From contig CAYSGF010000027.1 in the NCBI GenBank assembly GCA_964430275.1, positions 9,324-73,323 of the forward strand: a stretch of DNA of 64,000 bases, in the 5' to 3' direction. Of this stretch, positions 60,277 through 64,000 are shown in pieces; positions within the stretch are counted from its first letter, which is position 1, and each line of letters opens with the position of its first letter. The notes under the pieces are model-generated. The model did no database searches. It was given only the letters and a program-made list of their open reading frames with translations, and was not told the origin of the DNA. The translations under genes were made by a program, and so were the position numbers. Source of the stretch: DASTYK01 sp964430275. Its GTDB lineage: Bacteria; Gemmatimonadota; Gemmatimonadetes; Longimicrobiales; RSA9.

Positions 60277-60773
60277 GCACCTCCTGGCCTGCCGAAGAGC
60301 ACGGCCGGCTCACCCTCGTGCCACACAGTGCGGATCACCATCGATGTGATCTGCCATCCTGCACCGGCGCGCGCGAGCGCAACGTCGTAGAAGTTCTTCA
60401 ACAGCAGGCGGCGTTCCGGCGCTGCTCGTACGACGTGCTGCGCTTCGACCAGTGCGTGCAGCATCGCGTCGTCGCCGTCCACCGCCACGCGCGGGTTGCT
60501 CACCGTATGGGTCGTGTCGAGCGGTGCGAGCGTCGTCAGGATCCCGCTGATCGCATCACGGCCGCTCATCAGCGGGACCTCCGCGCCGAAGCGGCGGGCC
60601 GGCTGCGTGAAGTCCAGACGGGCATCAGGCGCGAATGCGGACAGGAAGAGCTCGGCCCGGCGCAGGTCCTGGCCCGCTGCGAAGCGGTAGAGCGCGTCTA
60701 CGACCTGCTGCTCGTCGCGCAGCGCGCGGACCTCCGCAGCCAGGTTAGTGTCATGTATGGATGTCGTGGTCAT
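60273..60773 (-). CDS. NTF2/SnoaL-like protein of the ECF41 operon
   Basis: This 166-residue single-domain protein of the SnoaL/NTF2 fold (EVRALRDEQQVVDALYRFAAGQDLRRAELFLSAFAPDARLDF, GRDAISGILTTLAPLDTTHTVSN) has a conical pocket for a small ligand. No signal peptide. It is the first gene after the ECF41-type promoter, and the sigma factor's own C-terminal domain has the same fold. It could be a cyclase-like enzyme or ligand sink in the same stress response; the substrate is unknown. Confidence 0.88.
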   Translation of the reverse strand: MTTTSIHDTNLAAEVRALRDEQQVVDALYRFAAGQDLRRAELFLSAFAPDARLDFTQPARRFGAEVPLMSGRDAISGILTTLAPLDTTHTVSNPRVAVDGDDAMLHALVEAQHVVRAAPERRLLLKNFYDVALARAGAGWQITSMVIRTVWHEGEPAVLFGRPGGA

Positions 60774-60816
60774 GAATCGACTCCGTCAGGTTGTAGTGTC
60801 GCTGTCTACAACTCTA

Positions 60817-60843
60817 GACGGGAAGGCCTGCAGTCCTGTGACA
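60817..60843 (-). promoter_or_regulatory. ECF41-type promoter TGTCACA-N16-CGTC
   Basis: On the minus strand, TGTCACA (60843-60837) is followed by exactly 16 bases and then CGTC (60820-60817), matching the published ECF41 target consensus as I recall it. The start of the NTF2-like gene (60773) lies about 44 bp downstream. This predicts autoregulation of the three-gene operon ending in sigJ. Confidence 0.8.
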
Positions 60844-60852
60844 GGAGAGCGG

Positions 60853-61224
60853 TCACAGAGGCTTGTAGATCGCGATGCCGGCAGCCAGCAGCGCGAGCAG
60901 CGGGGCCGCAACGACCACGGCGCGGGCGGCAGCAGTCGTGCGCAGGGCGAGGGTGAGTGCGAGCGAGAGCACCAGCCAGATCGTGAGCTTGACCAGGATC
61001 CAGCCCGGCAACCCGTCCTGCACGATGCCCAGCCGGGCGAGCATGCCGAAGCCACCGAGCAGGATCAGGAACGATGCGGCAGCGTGCGCGGTTACGAGCG
61101 TGCGCCGGCGTGGAAAGTCAGTGCGCGTGCCGCCGCGCAGCAGGTGCATGCAGGGCAGCGCGAGCGTCGTCAGAAGGACGAAGATGCCGAGCAGATGGAC
61201 GAGCTTGTAGATGGAGTAGGGCAT
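60853..61224 (-). CDS. Small integral membrane protein
   Basis: This 123-residue protein from ATG 61224 (GAGGCGA five bases upstream) has four hydrophobic helices: IYKLVHLLGIFVLLTTLALP, TAHAAASFLILLGGFGMLAR, ILVKLTIWLVLSLALTLALR and AVVVAAPLLALLAAGIAIY. An Arg-rich cytoplasmic loop lies at about 35-50. I cannot assign a family; it resembles small four-helix membrane proteins of unknown function. Its stop lies just upstream of the ECF41 promoter on the same strand. Confidence 0.75.
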   Translation of the reverse strand: MPYSIYKLVHLLGIFVLLTTLALPCMHLLRGGTRTDFPRRRTLVTAHAAASFLILLGGFGMLARLGIVQDGLPGWILVKLTIWLVLSLALTLALRTTAAARAVVVAAPLLALLAAGIAIYKPL

Positions 61225-61317
61225 TCGATCGCCTCGCACCCGGTCCGTGAAACCTCAACGCGCAAGCGGTGCCGAGGTCTCCGCATACCCCCAGCGCCTT
61301 CCGGCCGGCGAGCAACG

Positions 61318-63840
61318 CTATTCCGCCCTCAGTGCCTGCGTCGGCTGCACCCGCAGTACGCGCAGCGTGGGCACGACACAGGCGAGCATACACACGCCGA
61401 GCATGAGGATCGCGTAGCCCATCAGCAGCGCGACCCCGCCGGACGTCAGCCCACCGGTCTCGGTCCCGCGGAACTGCTCTGTGTTCTGAATGGCAATCGC
61501 CGCCAGCGCAATCAAGCCGCTTCCCGCGAGCACGCCCAGCGTGACCTGGATCAGCGGGCGCTTGAAGATCGACGTGATCACTAGCCGCGCGCTGGCACCC
61601 AGCGCAACCCGCACTCCGATCTCGCGCGTACGGCGGGCGACGATGTACGACAGCACCGCGTAGATCCCGGCAAGTGAGAGCAGAAGGGCGACCGCCGTAA
61701 GACCGAGGATGATTCGCATCCACAGGCCGAGGAACCAGAGCAGGGGTGCCACCACCTGGTCGAGGCGCGTCATCTGCTCGATCCGTAGCGCCGGGTCGAC
61801 GGCCGTCGCCAGTTCGCGGACACGTGGAGCGAGCGCTGCTGGGTCGCCGCGGCCGTGCACGATCATGTGGAGGGCGCCCTGGCTTCCAGGAACGGCCGGC
61901 AGGTACACGCCCGCCGGCCGCTGCGACTGTGCGGCGCTCCCCATGCCGAGGTCCGGGACCAGCCCGATGATCTCGTACCACGGCTGCTGTACGGCGTTCG
62001 AGTCGGGCATCTGCCCCGCGCTGAAGCGCACGCGATGTCCGACCGGATTCCGCCCGGGCATGACGAGGTCCGCGAAGCCCTGATCGACGATCACTACATG
62101 GGCGTCCGGAGAGAGGTCGCCGCTGGTGAACGCGCGACCCGAGATCATCGGTGCCTGCAGCACGGCAAAGTACGACGGATCGATCGATGCCGTTGTCACC
62201 CAGGATCCCGGGTTCCCCGGGAGGGACACCACTTCGAGGCGCCGGTGGACGTGACTGTCTCGCGGCAGCGCATCGACGAATGTCACGCCGGCAATACCCG
62301 GCTCCGCTTCCAGCCGTTGGCGCAGTGCTTCGAGCGAGGTGCTGACCCGCGCGTCCGGCGCGGCGCCGGTAACGGGGGTCAGCGCTTCCTCCGGCAGAGC
62401 GTCGATGCCAATGGTCACGCCAAGGTACTCCTCAATTGGAAAGCCGGGTTCGTACGAGGCGACGCGTTTGCTCTCACCGCGCACGATCATCGCGACCGAC
62501 GGCAACATGACGGTGAGTGCAACCTGCGTGATGATGACCGCCGTCCATACGCCCCCGAAGCTCACGCCACCGCTGCCGGCGGTTCCCGCCCGAAGCCGCG
62601 TCCCGAGCTCACCTGTGATCTTCCGCGCCGGCATCACGCCAGCCACGACTGCGCCGATCACGGCGAGCGCGAGCCCGTACGCGATGGTGGTCGGCGACAG
62701 ATTGAAGTCGTACCAGAAGGGCAGCAGCCCGTAGTTCATCTCGAGATACGGCTCGCCCCAGCGCGTCAGTGCCAGCTGGGCCGCCCCCAGCCCCACCACC
62801 GCCGCAACGCCGGCGAGCACCAGCGCTTCGGCGAAGAGCTGCGCCACGATGCGGCGCCGGCTCGCACCCAGCGCGCTGCGGACGAGAATCTCCGTCTCCC
62901 GCGAGGCCGCACGCGCGAAGAGCAGCAGTGCCACCGTGCTGCACACCACCACCACGAGGGCGACGACGAAGAAGTAGACCAGCGCCATCACCTCCATCAT
63001 GTCGGCGTTGTTGATCGCGAGCTGCGTGTACGGCACCACGTGCGGCTGGATCTGCCCGTGCGTCGTCGGCTGTTCCGCTGCGAGCCGCTTGCCGAACGAC
63101 GTCAGCTCCATCTGCGCGTTCTCGAGCGTCGCTCCGCTCGTGAGACGGCCGAAGACCTTGATGGCGGCGCCGCTCCGCGGCTCCACGTCGGCGACATCCG
63201 TGCGCAGCGGCAGCCACAGCTCGTGGGCGACCGGAAACGCATACCCTTCCGGCATCACACCGACGACCGTGGCGAAGCTGCTGCCGAGTTGTACGCTACG
63301 TCCGACGATCTCCCGGTCGCGATCGAAGCGCGTGATCCACACGTCGTAGCCGAGAAGCACCACGGGCGCTGCGCCCGCGCGTTCGTCCGACTCGTCGAGC
63401 ACGCGGCCGAGCAGGGGCCGCTCAGGTGCGATCCGGAACGCGGACGCGGTGACCTCCGCCGCCACTGCCGGCTGCGCGGTGCCGTCCGCGCCCACCAGGT
63501 TGGCGCTCGCGTCGCGGTAGGCGCCAAGGTCCTTGATCGAGCGCGCGGAGCGCCAGAGCTGGTAGTCGTACAGCACGCGATCCTCCTCATCGAGGATCTT
63601 CGAATCCCAGTTCTGGATCTTCACGATGCGATCGCCGCCCGGAAGCGGCAGGTTCGTGCTCGTCAGGAAGCCGAACATCTGGAAGGTGACAGCGCCAAAC
63701 CAGATGCCGAACGCCATCGCCAGGCCGCCGACGACGGTGAGCCCGGGATACTTCACGAGCATTCGGAAGCCCAGCTTCAGGTCGAGCGACAGTCCGCTGA
63801 GCAGGCTCCGGCGCCGCCGCACGGCGTGGGACCAGGTCAT
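61318..63840 (-). CDS. ADOP-type ABC transporter permease (MacB-like)
   Basis: This 840-residue protein from ATG 63840 (GGAG six bases upstream) has the ADOP layout: N-terminal transmembrane helix (LTVVGGLAMAFGIWFGAVTF), MacB periplasmic domain, an FtsX-like block with VYFFVVALVVVVCSTVALLLFARAASRETEILVRSALGASRRRI, a second periplasmic domain, and a second FtsX block (ILGLTAVALLLSLAGIYAVLSYIVARRTREIGVRVALGAS) ending RVQPTQALRAE. ADOPs are duplicated permeases without their own ATPase gene nearby, abundant in Acidobacteriota and Gemmatimonadota; they probably power export or signalling through a shared MacB-type ATPase. Confidence 0.93.
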   Translation of the reverse strand: MTWSHAVRRRRSLLSGLSLDLKLGFRMLVKYPGLTVVGGLAMAFGIWFGAVTFQMFGFLTSTNLPLPGGDRIVKIQNWDSKILDEEDRVLYDYQLWRSARSIKDLGAYRDASANLVGADGTAQPAVAAEVTASAFRIAPERPLLGRVLDESDERAGAAPVVLLGYDVWITRFDRDREIVGRSVQLGSSFATVVGVMPEGYAFPVAHELWLPLRTDVADVEPRSGAAIKVFGRLTSGATLENAQMELTSFGKRLAAEQPTTHGQIQPHVVPYTQLAINNADMMEVMALVYFFVVALVVVVCSTVALLLFARAASRETEILVRSALGASRRRIVAQLFAEALVLAGVAAVVGLGAAQLALTRWGEPYLEMNYGLLPFWYDFNLSPTTIAYGLALAVIGAVVAGVMPARKITGELGTRLRAGTAGSGGVSFGGVWTAVIITQVALTVMLPSVAMIVRGESKRVASYEPGFPIEEYLGVTIGIDALPEEALTPVTGAAPDARVSTSLEALRQRLEAEPGIAGVTFVDALPRDSHVHRRLEVVSLPGNPGSWVTTASIDPSYFAVLQAPMISGRAFTSGDLSPDAHVVIVDQGFADLVMPGRNPVGHRVRFSAGQMPDSNAVQQPWYEIIGLVPDLGMGSAAQSQRPAGVYLPAVPGSQGALHMIVHGRGDPAALAPRVRELATAVDPALRIEQMTRLDQVVAPLLWFLGLWMRIILGLTAVALLLSLAGIYAVLSYIVARRTREIGVRVALGASARLVITSIFKRPLIQVTLGVLAGSGLIALAAIAIQNTEQFRGTETGGLTSGGVALLMGYAILMLGVCMLACVVPTLRVLRVQPTQALRAE

Positions 63841-63930
63841 GGGATGCTCCGGGAAAGAGGACGCACGGAGCTGAGGCCGCGCGGTTGTTGTCCATGGGGG
63901 GTCTCTTCCGGTGACCATCCCCGTCCGTAA

Positions 63931-64000
63931 TTAGCGCGCTCCACTCAACGCCTCCGTCGGCTGCACCTTCAACGCACGCCGCGCCGGAATGAAGCACGCC
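63931..64000 (-). CDS. Second ADOP-type permease, C-terminal end only
   Basis: The last 22 codons before a TAA stop at 63931 translate to ACFIPARRALKVQPTEALSGAR. The ARRAL-K-V-x-P-T-E-A-L ending is the standard C-terminus of ADOP/MacB permeases and mirrors the neighbouring gene's RVQPTQALRAE. The rest lies beyond the window edge. A tandem pair of ADOP permeases is therefore likely. Confidence 0.85.
   Translation of the reverse strand, partial: ACFIPARRALKVQPTEALSGAR

Overview
The window is a 64 kb piece of a very GC-rich bacterial chromosome. It carries SusC/RagA and SusD/RagB outer-membrane genes, ADOP-type (acidobacterial duplicated orphan permease) ABC permeases, many lipoproteins and Tat-exported dehydrogenases, and a high load of c-type cytochromes. 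This combination points to a didermic, heterotrophic, respiring organism. Gemmatimonadota is my best guess and Acidobacteriota the main alternative; this is inferred from gene content, because no rRNA, tRNA or other phylogenetic marker was found.

Layout. (1) 1-3040: truncated MFS efflux gene, a hypothetical zinc-finger protein, a DUF1460 lipoprotein and an Hsp20 chaperone. (2) 3119-10113, minus strand: a six-gene operon in which almost every junction is a 4-bp stop/start overlap. It encodes a c554-like octaheme lipoprotein, a membrane-anchored protein with 18 CXXCH motifs, an outer-membrane beta-barrel, a 16-heme cytochrome, a TPR lipoprotein and a monoheme cytochrome lipoprotein. With 43 CXXCH motifs, an inner-membrane anchor and a porin-like barrel, it looks like a trans-envelope electron conduit of unfamiliar composition. 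(3) 10452-14178: TauE/SafE exporter, CopC-CopD fusion, GAF-like protein, M15-like peptidase lipoprotein. (4) 14264-22512: a sugar-oxidation cluster with an MFS transporter fused to a 3-keto-glycoside hydrolase (DUF1080) domain, divergent from a GMC dehydrogenase, its Tat-borne small subunit, a Gfo/Idh/MocA oxidoreductase, a sugar isomerase and an NhaC antiporter. (5) 22513-29239: VWA protein, MurE-like ligase, NrfH-NrfA ammonifying nitrite reductase whose first heme motif is CXXCH rather than CXXCK, and a DUF4382 lipoprotein. (6) 29418-36671: Na/Pi cotransporter, small membrane protein, Tat-exported aldo/keto reductase, SSS symporter, UbiD-like decarboxylase. (7) 37154-38464: arsR-arsM with two matching operator dyads. 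(8) 38663-46682: hydrolases, a beta-lactamase-fold protein, an S9 peptidase, a REP-associated transposase (RAYT), an SDR and a CBS protein. (9) 46748-53100: SusD-SusC pair and a PAS histidine kinase. (10) 53156-64000: M20 peptidase, Tat-exported epimerase-like protein, DUF305-LVIVD operon, an ECF41 (SigJ) operon with a recognisable autoregulated promoter, and two ADOP permeases, the second cut by the window edge.

Two families of small non-coding repeats stand out. A 33-bp perfect inverted repeat (31145-31273) shares both ends of its repeat unit with the inverted repeats flanking the RAYT gene (43643-44656), so it looks like a non-autonomous relative. Separately, two diverged copies of a roughly 280-bp element with inverted ends lie at 36779-37067 and 41117-41392. 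No CRISPR array, prophage, integron or RNA gene was recognised.
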